Assembly (NCBI GenBank): GCA_951394045.1
Contig: OX595997.1
Span: forward strand, 1,302,001-1,366,000
DNA from: Nitzschia sp. DOCU1
Lineage: Eukaryota; Bacillariophyta; Bacillariophyceae; Bacillariales; Bacillariaceae
DNA: 64,000 nucleotides
Direction: 5' to 3'
Under the pieces are notes generated by a model. The model saw nothing but the letters and a program-made list of their open reading frames with translations. It ran no database searches and had not been told where the DNA came from. Numbering within the stretch: position 1 is the first letter of the stretch; every line of letters starts with the position of its first letter. This document shows, piece by piece, positions 19,522-29,593 of this stretch. Made by a program: the position numbers and the translations under genes.

Positions 19522-19929
19522 ATGGCTATTCATCGACAACGACCACAAAACAAGGTCTTCAGTGGGAAGAAGTCGTCTGAACCCTCACGTTTCAATTCTA
19601 AGCTACCACGGAAACAAGACTCATCGTGTTCAACTCCACATCAACGGTCACTCTCCGGCTCAATACCCCTGGTGGACTTACTATCGAGTAATTTTCAAAG
19701 TTGGGAGAGTGATCACATGTCTCTACATCGTTCTGTTGCCCCCGATAGGTCTTTCACCGTCACCAAGACTTCCCATTCAATTTTCCCCAGGAGGCGAAAG
19801 TGTCAACGTCGGAATGCGATGCAGCTATCAACGGTTAGGGAGATACTATGCCGAGCGGAACGAACGTTGAAGGTCAGCGAAAGCAGTGAACTTTTGGAAC
19901 GACTCATCGCTCTTACTATCCAAAAGTAA
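19522..19929 (+). CDS. possible small hypothetical gene, 135 aa
   Basis: An ATG at 19522 opens a 135-residue frame that is Ser/Arg/Lys rich. It ends in a more structured helical stretch containing LSTVREILCRAERTLKV and LLERLIALTIQ. No family is recognised and no targeting signal is visible. The C-terminal amphipathic helix is the main reason to consider it real. It could equally be a chance frame in a gene-poor region. Confidence 0.3.
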   Translation: MAIHRQRPQNKVFSGKKSSEPSRFNSKLPRKQDSSCSTPHQRSLSGSIPLVDLLSSNFQSWESDHMSLHRSVAPDRSFTVTKTSHSIFPRRRKCQRRNAMQLSTVREILCRAERTLKVSESSELLERLIALTIQK

Positions 19930-20200
19930 CTGAATTCCCGTCACTTTTAAAGAAGCTACTTCTATTTTTTAATAAGCATACAGTTAACCGCGCTACATGT
20001 TTCACGCCTTCTTTCTCAACCGTGCATGAGGTTCCTTAGCATAGACAGCCATGGTCTCGATTAGAAGGTTTTCAACTGTTCTGTTCTGGACGGATGCACC
20101 GAATGTTGCTGGCTGGGCGCAAAAAAGTAGGCACACCATGGGGCTTGGCGTCAGCGGCAGTGACCACAGCTAAATATTAGCAGAGTGATATCGCCTGCTA

Positions 20201-21457
20201 TTAGAGTTCGTCGTGGTTGTCTTGAGTGACATCACCGTCTTCAGGAGGATCATCAGCCTCTGTACAGTGCCCACAGGTCTTGGAACATTGTAGTTCCATG
20301 AACCGAGGGTTCTTGTTGCATTCCCCTTGTTGTTGCCACCATCCGCAATGACCCGACAGATCAAAGCACTTTCTGAGAGGAATAACAAGCTGCTGGTTGT
20401 GTTCATCACTTGTAATCTTCCATGTCTTGAGCATGTTATTGTCTGTAAGTTTGTACCGGCCGGGTGAATCCGAGAACGTATCCGTTCGAGCGTCTCGCAC
20501 CCACCACTCATGTGATAGCCTTGTCGTATGGACCGATTCCTCCCCGGGTTGCAGCGTCATTCGCTGTTCCGCCCTCCTTCCATGGATCCAGAATACATCA
20601 ACAGGATGATCATGCCGGTTAATGAACGTCACTTGTACCTGTATTTGATCCCAGGTCCAAGTATCGAATTGCTGGCGCGAATTTGTTTCCAAACGAGTCC
20701 ATTGCGCCGTCGTGTTGTCAAAGGGCTGGCCTCGTTTCCCAAAGATAAATATGGGCTTTTCTAGTTGATCGCCGTTGGGAATACCGAAGAATTCAGTCAG
20801 TGCATTCGAGCGATGAAAGCGGACGGAGGTTGTTTGAAGCAAATCTTCCCACCAAATACCTTGGGACGAATGACCTGCAAACGGATATGGATACACCATT
20901 TCGTCCATCAGATGCTGTTCTAATTTGGGAGTGAAAAATACCATGAGGAGATTGCGCTCCAACTTTCCCGTATCTTCGTCCACAATAACTGTCTCTAGTT
21001 GTTCCAACGACACAATGTGCAAAATTCGACTCTGTGCCTCCTTGACTTCAAATTTGTCCTTGAGCTTTGGTCTTGGTCGAGCATACTGATGGAAATGAGC
21101 CCCACCTCCAGTACTCCACGAAAAGCTCCAAGAGAATCCGCCGGCCCAGTTTCCGCCGCCTTGATTGCCAAATTGCTGTTGCTGGTCCGTTCTTCCAGTT
21201 CGGTCATACCGTTGCCGAGAGGCATCGTCACTGAGAATTTCAAAGGCGTGAACAACCTTTTGGAACTCTTTGGCAGCCTCCTCTTCTCGTCCCTTGTTCT
21301 TATCGGGGTGAGTGTCGAGCGCCTTCCTTCGGTACGCCTGTTTGATTTCCTTCTTGGATGCCGTTCGGCTGACTCCCAAGATTTTGTACAAATCTTCCTC
21401 GGCCAATGTCAAAAGGAGCCACGAGACGAGAAGGATGCGCCGAAAGAAGTGACGCAT
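20201..21457 (-). CDS. ER-lumenal J-protein with VHL-like and ShKT domains, HDEL end
   Basis: The ATG at 21457 gives 418 residues. A signal peptide (RRILLVSWLLLTLAEE) leads directly into a J domain at about 21 to 90 with the HPD triad at 50 to 52, which stimulates Hsp70 ATPase. A Gly/Trp/Gln-rich linker follows, then a region of about 140 to 260 that may be thioredoxin-like but lacks a CxxC. Residues about 274 to 330 (VTFINRHDHPVDVFWIHG and onward) resemble the beta domain of VHL. Residues 364 to 398 form a six-Cys ShKT module starting at CFDLSGHCGWW. The protein ends in HDEL, the ER retrieval signal, so it is a soluble ER protein and probably a BiP cochaperone. This domain order is unusual. 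Confidence 0.85.
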   Translation of the reverse strand: MRHFFRRILLVSWLLLTLAEEDLYKILGVSRTASKKEIKQAYRRKALDTHPDKNKGREEEAAKEFQKVVHAFEILSDDASRQRYDRTGRTDQQQQFGNQGGGNWAGGFSWSFSWSTGGGAHFHQYARPRPKLKDKFEVKEAQSRILHIVSLEQLETVIVDEDTGKLERNLLMVFFTPKLEQHLMDEMVYPYPFAGHSSQGIWWEDLLQTTSVRFHRSNALTEFFGIPNGDQLEKPIFIFGKRGQPFDNTTAQWTRLETNSRQQFDTWTWDQIQVQVTFINRHDHPVDVFWIHGRRAEQRMTLQPGEESVHTTRLSHEWWVRDARTDTFSDSPGRYKLTDNNMLKTWKITSDEHNQQLVIPLRKCFDLSGHCGWWQQQGECNKNPRFMELQCSKTCGHCTEADDPPEDGDVTQDNHDEL

Positions 21458-22144
21458 GGTAGCTGACAGTCGTGATGGAAAGAGACGAAACTGCACAAAG
21501 GGCGGCGGGCAATCAAAGGAGGTGCAAGCACTGTCGGAATGAGAAACAAACAGGAGACTTCCGACGAGAAATGGTCTTCGGTGTCATTGCGAAGGGTCGG
21601 CATCGAGAAACTAGCTACCGGTAGATAGATCCAAAAAAATCCAAGTGGAAGACTCATCCGACTACTGATGTGGCGAGCCAAGGTCATTGGAACACAGACA
21701 GTTGTCATGGGTCACTTTAGTCATGCCGTGACTCGTTGAGGGGAAGCGAGCCGGAATGAGGCGAGCATTGCCGGCCTGCTCAACGGCTAAGATTCTTGCG
21801 CCAGCACGACTCTCCGTACATCGGAGTAGGCAACCACGCATGCCGAGCCACCCAGCCATTCGCTTCGTCTACTAAAAATGATGACCACGTCGAAAGAAAG
21901 CCAACGAGCAAAAAGGCATCGTCACCTTCTCTCTCCCCCGAGCTCAATGGCTGTACTTGCAACTTGTTAGCTGCCTGCCTCACAATCTTATATTGGGAGA
22001 CACTCGACTGGCCGAGCATCTCGCAACTACTGGGATTCTCGTCGTGGAGAGTCTAAAGGTGGGGATCATTTCGTGAGTATCCCCGCTGGTGCAAGTTTCG
22101 GTGTGTTTCCTCGTTGTGTTAAAGTTATCATTGTGACCAGCATC
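21458..22144. promoter_or_regulatory. divergent intergenic region
   Basis: This 687-bp gap lies between the divergent J-protein and U2AF65-like genes. Several open frames exist, but none looks coding. An in-frame extension of the splicing-factor gene reaches 22073 and is not favoured. Confidence 0.35.
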
Positions 22145-24127
22145 ATGGACCGAGATCGCAATAATCGGGACAGTAATTTCAACCGCGCCCGCAATAATTT
22201 TGAGCGGAAACGCAAGTCCTATCCTGAGGAAAGAGGTCGGGATGAAGGCCGCGACTACCGCGACGATCGTGGCAGTAGCCGCCGTCGCTCCCGCTCTCCA
22301 CCCCGCTGGGAGCGCGGAAAGAAACAAAAGCAAAAGACGCTGACGGACGTCCCCCCAGAACGCGAACTGTTTGTGGGAAACATCCCGTCCAATATCGACG
22401 AGCGCTTCCTGTTGAGCTTTCTGAATGGAGCCATGAGGCATGCCAACTTGTGCCCTCGGAACGAGACGCCCTGCTTGAGCTGCCAGGTTAACTCGGGCAA
22501 CTTTGCGTTTGTGGAGCTCCTCAATTCTGATTTGGCGAACAAGTGTTTGAATCTTAATGGAATCCTTTTCTTGAACTCGAGGATTAAGGTTGGAAGACCC
22601 AAGAAGTACGCCGGGCCGTTTGTGGTCGCGAAGACATGGCAGGAGCTGATGGGAGAGTCGCTTACGATTGATGCGGTGTTGGATAGCGAGAAGGAAAAGG
22701 TGAACCGCGAACTCTTTGTCGGTAACACCACCCCGGAAATGACGGACCAGATGCTGAAGGACTTTCTCGGAGCAGCCATGGAACAGGTTGGCCTCAACAT
22801 TATGGAAGGAAACCCCATTACGCTTTGTGAGTTGTTTGGAAAGTATGCCTTTATCGAGTTGCGTACTCCCCGCGAGGCTACCAATGCGCTCAACTTGAAT
22901 AACATTCCGTTCATGGGATCGAACTTGCAAATCACTCGTCCGTCCAAGTGGCAGGGTACATTTGAGCCGCATTCCAATTGGGAGCACATCCTGGCTCGAT
23001 TCAACATGAAACCAGAAGAGTTTCAGCTCGGTCAAATCCTTAATCCTGCTGTTATCAATGCAACACCGACGGCGGAACCGATGGATGGAGATAATATTAA
23101 TGTGATCAAAGCTGAACTAGCCCAGGTGAAACGGGCTCTGGAGATTACTCGTGTTCAACTCGATGAAGCCAACAAGAAATCGGAGGCCCGCAAAGAACAA
23201 CTTGTGTCGCTGAACAAGAAGTGGGCCGAAGGAAAGTCTGAACTAACCGAGAACAAAAAGGAGCTAGCCAAGGTCAAGGAAGAGGTTGGCAAGCGAAGGT
23301 CTTCAGATATTGATATGGACGTTGATTCACGCATTGAAGCCCATGAGCTTCGTCGCAAGCACGAAGAGACGCAAGGGATGTTGCGAGGAGTCACTGAATC
23401 ACTTGTCAAGGCAACCGAGAAACTTCAAAGCGAACGCAAGGCTCGAAAGAGCTTGGAGATGCAATTGAGCAAGTCAAGTGGATTCGTGTTGCAGTTGGAA
23501 CCAGACGAGGAAGCCAAGCAAGCAAAACCCGAGAACATTTCTTCTGGTATTGACTTTGCCAGTATTCGGGCAGAAATGGACACCGACGACGCCAACGGCA
23601 CAGCTACCGCTGTGCTGCAAACCCCCAAGGCTTTCAGCAGCGATTCTATGGACGAGGACGATGGGCCCAAGTTGGATTCTCTCAAAGAATTCCTCAACAA
23701 GACCCCCAAGACCAACATTGATTGGAATGCTGGGGCTGCCACAGCCACATTGTCTGCATCACGTACCCGCGACCGTGGCGGTGTGCGTTTGTGCCGTTTG
23801 TTGATCCACTCCGCCGAGATGAACGGCCAAGACGCCAGTGACATTCAGGGCATGGCGGGCAAGTACAACCTTGGAGGATACATCAAGATTGGCAAGCCCG
23901 GCTTCATCGTAGTCGAAGGATTGGAGTTCAACTGCGATATCTTCATGGACAACATGGAGCGACAAAAGAAAAAGTATACCAATGCCGGAAAAGTTTCCGA
24001 GCGGTCCGGTCGTGCTTTTCCCATGGAACTTACGACGATCAATGGCGAAAACGCAGAAACTGATTTTGCCAAAGCCGTTGAATCAGTTGGTCTCAAAGAC
24101 AAACTGGATGCTGCCATGAGCGACTAG
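22145..24127 (+). CDS. U2AF65-like protein: RS, two RRMs, coiled coil, novel C domain
   Basis: The ATG at 22145 gives 660 residues with no intron. An Arg/Ser/Asp-rich leader (about 1 to 60) is followed by two RRMs. Their RNP2 motifs are ELFVGNI at about 74 and ELFVGNT at about 189. Each RRM ends in a U2AF65-style tail: GILFLNSRIKVGRP and NIPFMGSNLQITRP. U2AF65 binds the polypyrimidine tract at 3' splice sites. In place of the usual UHM third RRM there is a long coiled coil (about 330 to 460). A C-terminal domain of about 100 residues then begins near RLCRLLIHSAEM and contains GKPGFIVVEG, reminiscent of the DUF1115/Prp3 C-terminal type. A spliceosomal role is likely. The missing UHM is odd. 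Confidence 0.75.
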   Translation: MDRDRNNRDSNFNRARNNFERKRKSYPEERGRDEGRDYRDDRGSSRRRSRSPPRWERGKKQKQKTLTDVPPERELFVGNIPSNIDERFLLSFLNGAMRHANLCPRNETPCLSCQVNSGNFAFVELLNSDLANKCLNLNGILFLNSRIKVGRPKKYAGPFVVAKTWQELMGESLTIDAVLDSEKEKVNRELFVGNTTPEMTDQMLKDFLGAAMEQVGLNIMEGNPITLCELFGKYAFIELRTPREATNALNLNNIPFMGSNLQITRPSKWQGTFEPHSNWEHILARFNMKPEEFQLGQILNPAVINATPTAEPMDGDNINVIKAELAQVKRALEITRVQLDEANKKSEARKEQLVSLNKKWAEGKSELTENKKELAKVKEEVGKRRSSDIDMDVDSRIEAHELRRKHEETQGMLRGVTESLVKATEKLQSERKARKSLEMQLSKSSGFVLQLEPDEEAKQAKPENISSGIDFASIRAEMDTDDANGTATAVLQTPKAFSSDSMDEDDGPKLDSLKEFLNKTPKTNIDWNAGAATATLSASRTRDRGGVRLCRLLIHSAEMNGQDASDIQGMAGKYNLGGYIKIGKPGFIVVEGLEFNCDIFMDNMERQKKKYTNAGKVSERSGRAFPMELTTINGENAETDFAKAVESVGLKDKLDAAMSD

Positions 24128-25072
24128 ACGGCAGCACCATTCATATAAACTCTACAGCGTTGATGATACACACCCAAGCCACCAGAGATATGTTGCTCGT
24201 CTGTTTGGAGCAGATCAAGCTTGGCGGTGTTGGTTTGAAACGAAACAATAGATCTAACAGCCAGTTAACCTTAAAAGAAGTAAGATCATTTATAAGCCTT
24301 TAACGCGATTCCGCCTCAGAAACTTCTACTGGCCAGAGAAGTTACCACATAGTATGTAGGACCAGGAATCGAAATATCTGGTGCTATTTAGAGTTTCCTT
24401 CCTTCTGAACTCTTGCCCGCGATTTCGTTGATGCTGCTTTTACTGTAGGTTGCGTGCAGTAGCTTTCAATCATTGATTGCGAGAGTTGCTGGTACTTACT
24501 AGTAGAGAGAAGGCTTACAAACGACGCCCATCAACTCTGCCTGATACGTGTTCAGTTTTTTCAACGACCTATTGGATCTTGTCGATTGGTTGGTGTAGCA
24601 CAATCGCTCGGAGGTTCTATTTCGTCTGTCCTTCGAACAATGTATTGTCCGTCAACCGGGAATCGCTTGGCTGCGGTGTCCGTTTGCGGTGGTCTTTAAA
24701 CAGAATCGCTTGGATGCCCAAATCTCTTGGTGACGGGCCGTCCCGAGCCAAAGACCTCGATCTGAGAGCCGAAATTGGTTGGTTGGAGTGCTTGATTTCA
24801 CTACTCCCCTTGAGGCATTCATCCACCATTGTAATCCAATCCTTTCGTTTGCATTCTCTCGCCCCCCACTCGTCATTTCAAGGTGTTTTGCTCTAGGAGG
24901 CATTTTTCGACGGACAGACTATTCCTATGTGTTGCAGAGAACTTCCACGTGTAATCACACAACTTGCGTAATCGGGCATCTGTCACCAGCAACCAAAAGG
25001 CCGTGACTGCACGCCGTCGTGTTGTCGGCAACCTTTTGCGAGCCAAACAGTTGCGAAGGGTATTAACTAGTC
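24128..25072. other. intergenic, 0.95 kb
   Basis: The gap separates two plus-strand genes. A 139-codon frame at 24477-24896 has no motif, and overlapping frames on the other strand are similar in quality, so none is called. The promoter of the RS-rich gene should lie near the right end. Confidence 0.45.
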
Positions 25073-26713
25073 ATGGCGGGCGATAAGAATGGTGCCAAGG
25101 AGGAGGATACTAATGGCGAGTCGAAGGAAGGGCCGTCGTTCAACATGCTAGAGACTTTTCAGGCGGCGTGGAGACGACGAGCCTCCACTTCGACTCCCGA
25201 CGCCCAGCTCTGGTATGCTGGCACTCTTACGCAAGAGGAACGTGATATTGTGGATCAAGGCCTTACCGCTATCGCATATCGAGGGTGCATGTTGGCTGCA
25301 AAGAGATCCTATGACCAGCTTGTTACGCAGGTGAAAGGCAGCAACGACGAAAGGAAAGTGAACAACAAACAGAAAAATAAGTTACCAGCAGGCGCAGGCA
25401 ATAATGCAGGGGGTGCGAAAGGCAAACCGGGGCGGAAAAACCCTCCTTTACAAGGCGACGATGATCGAAGTCGACGGCGTAGTGCCGATGGACCTCCTCC
25501 AGATTACAATCATTATCGAGCTGGGAGCTTCTCTCCACCCCCTGCTGAAAGGTACCCTGTGTATGGCAAATTTGGTCCACCAGCAGGCCGCTTCGACGAC
25601 CCTTATCGTTACGACGACCGCTATGAGCGGAGACGGAGTCGTGGTCGCAGCCGAAGCCCACCAGCACCTCATAGAGATTGGAGGGGAACTCGCGATGACA
25701 AAGACGGCTACTTCTATGACCGGAGGTATCGACGAAGACGAAGCCGGTCATCTTCATCGAGGCGGGAAAGTGACGACGACGACGAGTACTACCGAGGAGG
25801 TCGGAGGAAATCTCGGAGAGAAGGATCAAGATCACCTAGCACGGACAGTAGCCGGAGTACAACCCGCAGACGTCGACGGCGGCGCAGTTCGGACTCACCC
25901 TCTCGACGCCGGAAATCGCGATCAGGCTCCAGAAGTCGTCGCCACAGCAGTCGATACGACGAACCTAGAGATAAGCGACGGCGCAGTACATCGATATCGA
26001 AATCCCGTGAGCGGCGATCCAAATCAAAGGACAGACCGCGGCGTAGCAGTAGACATCACCACCACCACCACCATCATCACCATGATGATGATAAGAATCG
26101 CGATGATGCATCCCTGGAGAAAGATCGGAAACCTGAGGAAGGTGCAATCGAAGACTCTGGAGACAAGGTTCAATCACCCAAGTCGGCTAGGCGGAGCAAG
26201 CGCAAAGCGGAGCGTGAAGAGAAGGAGAAGGGCGCGACAGAACACCGGTCATCTAGACGGCATCATCGCTCTAAGAGCCGTGATAGGAGCCGGAGTCGCG
26301 AAAGGAGATCCGATAAGCGGAGTCGGAAAGACGACGAAAAGGGCAGCGACGACGAAGACTCGCGAAAAGGAAGATCTCGTAGACGACAGCGTAGCCAAAG
26401 CCCTTCTGGAAAAGATTCTGAATCTCCCAAGAAAATTAAGAAACATCATCGTCGCAAGGGTGAGCGAAAGCGACGTAGCGATGTTTCACCTAGCCCCGAT
26501 CCCGAAAGTCCCCCTGAACGTAAGAAGAAAGTTGTGCGAGAGTCTTCGTCCAGCCGGAAGAAGAGGAAGCGCACATCGGATGGAAAAGGTGGATCTTCTC
26601 GGGGCCATGACTCAAAGCACTCCACGGCGAATGTTGGGCTAGATGATTCGGCTGTAGTGGAGAACGGAGACTCGGATGTTGCCAAGAAAATCAAACTTGA
26701 AGCGGAGGCATAA
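25073..26713 (+). CDS. RS-rich nuclear protein with histidine run
   Basis: The product is 546 residues from the ATG at 25073. The first 85 residues are structured (WRRRASTSTPDAQLWYAG, then a helix containing EERDIVDQGLTAIAYRG), and are probably the one folded part. The remainder is dominated by Arg-Ser, Lys-Ser and Arg-Arg repeats typical of SR-related splicing proteins such as SRRM1/2. It also carries a run of about ten histidines (near 26060-26090) of the kind that targets nuclear speckles. Acidic Asp runs alternate with basic runs. The likely role is in pre-mRNA splicing or speckle organisation. No RRM is present. Alternate frames read as long open frames only because of the codon bias of the repeats. 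Confidence 0.7.
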   Translation: MAGDKNGAKEEDTNGESKEGPSFNMLETFQAAWRRRASTSTPDAQLWYAGTLTQEERDIVDQGLTAIAYRGCMLAAKRSYDQLVTQVKGSNDERKVNNKQKNKLPAGAGNNAGGAKGKPGRKNPPLQGDDDRSRRRSADGPPPDYNHYRAGSFSPPPAERYPVYGKFGPPAGRFDDPYRYDDRYERRRSRGRSRSPPAPHRDWRGTRDDKDGYFYDRRYRRRRSRSSSSRRESDDDDEYYRGGRRKSRREGSRSPSTDSSRSTTRRRRRRRSSDSPSRRRKSRSGSRSRRHSSRYDEPRDKRRRSTSISKSRERRSKSKDRPRRSSRHHHHHHHHHHDDDKNRDDASLEKDRKPEEGAIEDSGDKVQSPKSARRSKRKAEREEKEKGATEHRSSRRHHRSKSRDRSRSRERRSDKRSRKDDEKGSDDEDSRKGRSRRRQRSQSPSGKDSESPKKIKKHHRRKGERKRRSDVSPSPDPESPPERKKKVVRESSSSRKKRKRTSDGKGGSSRGHDSKHSTANVGLDDSAVVENGDSDVAKKIKLEAEA

Positions 26714-27325
26714 TAAACGCCGACCAAAACAAGCTAATACTTTTAGAGCATGCTAGATACGCCCTTGAACGAAATCGTTCATGTTGTACTGTATGTTTGG
26801 GCATTTCAGATTGAAATCATAAATCAAACTACTACAAGTACGAGACGCATTACAGCGTTGTGAATGACCCTGAAAGGAAAGCTACGGTAACCAAGCACCG
26901 AGCCAGGGAAGGGGTAGTTGAAGGCCTTAGGATGACTACCAGCAGTTGTCAATGACGAGAGAGACATGGTTATTAAGGTAAGTGATGCGATCCCGTGTGT
27001 AGTTGGTACAGCCGTCTTCGGAGCTCGGACGGAGTAGAAGTAGATCTATCTATCTACTGGACTCTGTTGACTGCTTCGAATGACCAACGCTTTGACTAAA
27101 CCGAACATTAATCGTGATGGTGGCATCAAAACCCCGCCAGAGCATCCATCAGATCATCTCATCAAACAAACATCAGCGTTGCAATGCCCCACCAAAAGCC
27201 CATACTTTATTGTAGACTATCCGCTCTGACCAGACGTTCGGCCGTCGGTTGATTGAGTAGAACTTGTAACTCGATTGCTTTTATCTCTGTGCGACAACCA
27301 AGGAGGCTCGAAAGGTGTTGGTGTA
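26714..27325. other. intergenic, 0.6 kb
   Basis: The gap lies between two plus-strand genes and should hold the promoter of the dehydratase gene. No open frame or repeat of note is present beyond a short tctatctatctact run near 27045. Confidence 0.45.
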
Positions 27326-27989
27326 ATGATTGCTTCAAAAATGGTGCGGTTGTCAAAGAGCCATTCGCGTGCGGTCTCAAAATTTCTTCCCCGAAATCTC
27401 CAAATGAATGTTGGGCGCTATCTTTCGACTACTCCTGAGGCTCTTCCCCCTCAAGTAATCGATGCTTCTCTCAACAAGTTGTCGCAAGGAACCCCGTTTC
27501 CGTGGACAAAGGTACTCCCAATTTCTGTCAAGTGCCATTTTTGTGCACGACCTTTCATCGTACTAACTCATTTTAACACTCACAGGTGGAGGGAAGAAGT
27601 GCGATCTCCAAAACTTTTGAATTCGCCGATTTCAGTCAAGCTTGGTCGTTTATGTCTCGTTCGGCTCTCCTTGCAGAGAAAATGGATCATCACCCAGGTA
27701 ATTGCTCGCGGTCTGAAACAACTATTCCGTGCTTGCAGAAAAGGGCTCATCCGCTTTTTATTTCGGCGCCTTAGAATGGTTCAATGTCTACAACCGAGTC
27801 GAGGTGACATTGACCACTCATGATTGTGATGGCGTGTCGATTAAGGTGAGTCACTGTTAGGGTGGGGCAACGTGCCCACTATGCCGCATTCGCCTAACTC
27901 GACTAGTTGTTGCTTGACTACAGGATCTAAAAATGGCCAAGGCCATGGAGGACTATGCGCGAGACTTGCTACCAATGCGGGATGAGTGA
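27326..27989 (+). CDS. pterin-4a-carbinolamine dehydratase, mitochondrial, four exons
   Basis: Exons are 27326-27511, 27586-27697, 27775-27845 and 27924-27989, with introns of 74, 77 and 78 bp. Every join is GT-AG and preserves frame, giving 144 residues. The enzyme dehydrates 4a-hydroxytetrahydrobiopterin during recycling of the cofactor of aromatic amino acid hydroxylases. The core reads [15 protein letters not shown], then [18 protein letters not shown], and THDCDGVS, which are the three classic PCD blocks. The two adjacent histidines of DHHP and the His of THDC correspond to the catalytic trio. The N-terminal 40 residues are rich in Arg, Ser and Lys, with RYLSTTPE at the end, and look like a mitochondrial presequence. 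No single continuous frame covers this gene. Confidence 0.92.
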
Positions 27990-28174
27990 TGGAATGTCCA
28001 TGTCACTGGATATGGGCGTCATTCTATGTAATCGATATCTGCTAGAGGTTTTCCAGGCGATACTTTTTTAAAAGCCAGACGGCGTCCTTAATCCGCATAC
28101 CGGTAGGGACGATTGCCTGGCCGAGAATAGAATTAGCTTGCATTCTTGATCAAAGCTGAGTGTCTTCGCCTTGC

Positions 28175-28792
28175 CTACTGTTCGCCAATGAATCGGTTTC
28201 TCTTGTCAAAAATCCTTTGAAAGTCCTCCGTCTGCAGGACCCTCTGCAACCCAAAAATACTTGCGGCAACATCCCGATCAGCGAGCGAATCGTGTGGATT
28301 CTTGTTCTCATTTTCAAAAACGTCTAGTAGTGATCGTACTTCCCATTCCTCGGCTTCTGAGAGCTTAGCCATGAGATCACCGTCAGTCGTAAATAAACCA
28401 TCACCATTTTTTGATTTGATTACTCGTTCCTTTTTGTCTCCAGCGTTCTTCGGCGCGGCCGTCGCAAAAAATGGGACTTTGGCACCTGCTTGTCCTTCTG
28501 CGTCGTCATCAAAAGCTAAGGATTGCTTGGCTTCCAGCTTCGCCTTGGACATGGCAAGAACCTCTTTTGCGCGCGCCAACTGTCTCGTAATTTCATCGTC
28601 GGGGTTGTTGTCGGTTGCAAACAACGGTGACAACGACGAGGGCCGGAATCCTGACTGAGAGCAAAATGCCACACTGCTCTGGGAACGCAATAAGAGTTGA
28701 ACAGCAACAAAGGTAGTAGCCCCATATAATCTTCGCGACCTCAAAGTGTTCTGTGTCGCGCTTTCACGCTTCGTCTGAATTGATTTTCTCAT
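28175..28792 (-). CDS. plastid-targeted hypothetical protein
   Basis: The ATG at 28792 gives 205 residues. The N terminus is basic and is followed by a hydrophobic stretch (TTFVAVQLLLRSQ) ending in SSVAFCSQSGFRPSSL. An AFxx-type cleavage site after a signal peptide, followed by a Ser/Arg-rich stretch, fits heterokont plastid targeting. The mature part is helical and charged. It includes a Lys/Ala-rich coiled segment near EITRQLARAKEVLAMSKAKL and a C-terminal helix with DFQRIFDKRNRF. I recognise no domain. The gene is convergent with the dehydratase gene, 185 bp away. Confidence 0.6.
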   Translation of the reverse strand: MRKSIQTKRESATQNTLRSRRLYGATTFVAVQLLLRSQSSVAFCSQSGFRPSSLSPLFATDNNPDDEITRQLARAKEVLAMSKAKLEAKQSLAFDDDAEGQAGAKVPFFATAAPKNAGDKKERVIKSKNGDGLFTTDGDLMAKLSEAEEWEVRSLLDVFENENKNPHDSLADRDVAASIFGLQRVLQTEDFQRIFDKRNRFIGEQ

Positions 28793-29593
28793 GATGAAGA
28801 TTTTGACAAGGTGGAATGTATAATAACGAGATGACGAAAAGGACAATCAGAACCAAGAAACAGAGTAGATCGAAGCTAGAATCTTTGATGCGTAGTCTTA
28901 GCTTTCTTTTGGGTGGAAACTTTCGAGAAGTTGGGCTCTTGTTCTTTTTGTTCGGTGCTCCCGCCCCGCATCTCCCTCTGCGACGCTGCTTCCAACGCCG
29001 ATGGAAAAAACGCAAGACTGACGTTTGTATGGGTGTGGCAAGTTCCACCGCCCTGCCGCCCATCCGTCTCTTTGAAGACCAATTCGACCACGATTGGACC
29101 ATAGTGGTCCCCATTGTACCATACCACATATCGGTACATACGTAGATATTTAGGCGCTGCGGGAATACGTGCTAAAAGTCAACATTCCCTTTTCGCTTTG
29201 TGGTGGGCGAGGACTGACGCAGAGGAAAGAAAAAAGGCGAAATGACCGAAGGTCTCTACCTCTAGCTACCGTAGTCTGCCAACAGGGGCTTAAATTTAAT
29301 CCAGCAATTATTATCAGTCGTCATCCCAACATATGCCTTGTGGGGTTTGCAACCTCCTGGCATGTGGCTGATGAGACGATCGACCCGCCCGCCTTGTCAT
29401 TTGGCAGGCGCCTCTCAAAAGATTTTGCTTTGGGGGCAGTTTGTTCCCCGAAGAAGAGAGCCTTGATGAAGAAGGCATCTTGCGAACAAGGCAATAGATT
29501 TCGAGCACCTGGCGAACAAGGAACAGATTTCAAAGGCAATGACGGGTGATGAGTGGAACACATTCATAAGTAGAATCTACTTATTGCTGACAA
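28793..29593. other. intergenic, 0.8 kb
   Basis: Several open frames of 60 to 126 codons overlap on both strands, but none has motifs or a convincing start. This lies upstream of the minus-strand plastid gene and runs into the repeat array. Confidence 0.4.

Noticed and set aside
24477..24896. 139-codon plus-strand frame
   Set aside because: No motif, no sensible start context, and equally long frames lie on the other strand.
25323..25835. 170-codon minus-strand frame inside the RS-rich gene
   Set aside because: It is a by-product of the repeat codons of the RS-rich gene.
27253..27823. Single long plus-strand frames across the dehydratase gene
   Set aside because: They read through introns. 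The four-exon join gives a complete, well conserved protein instead.
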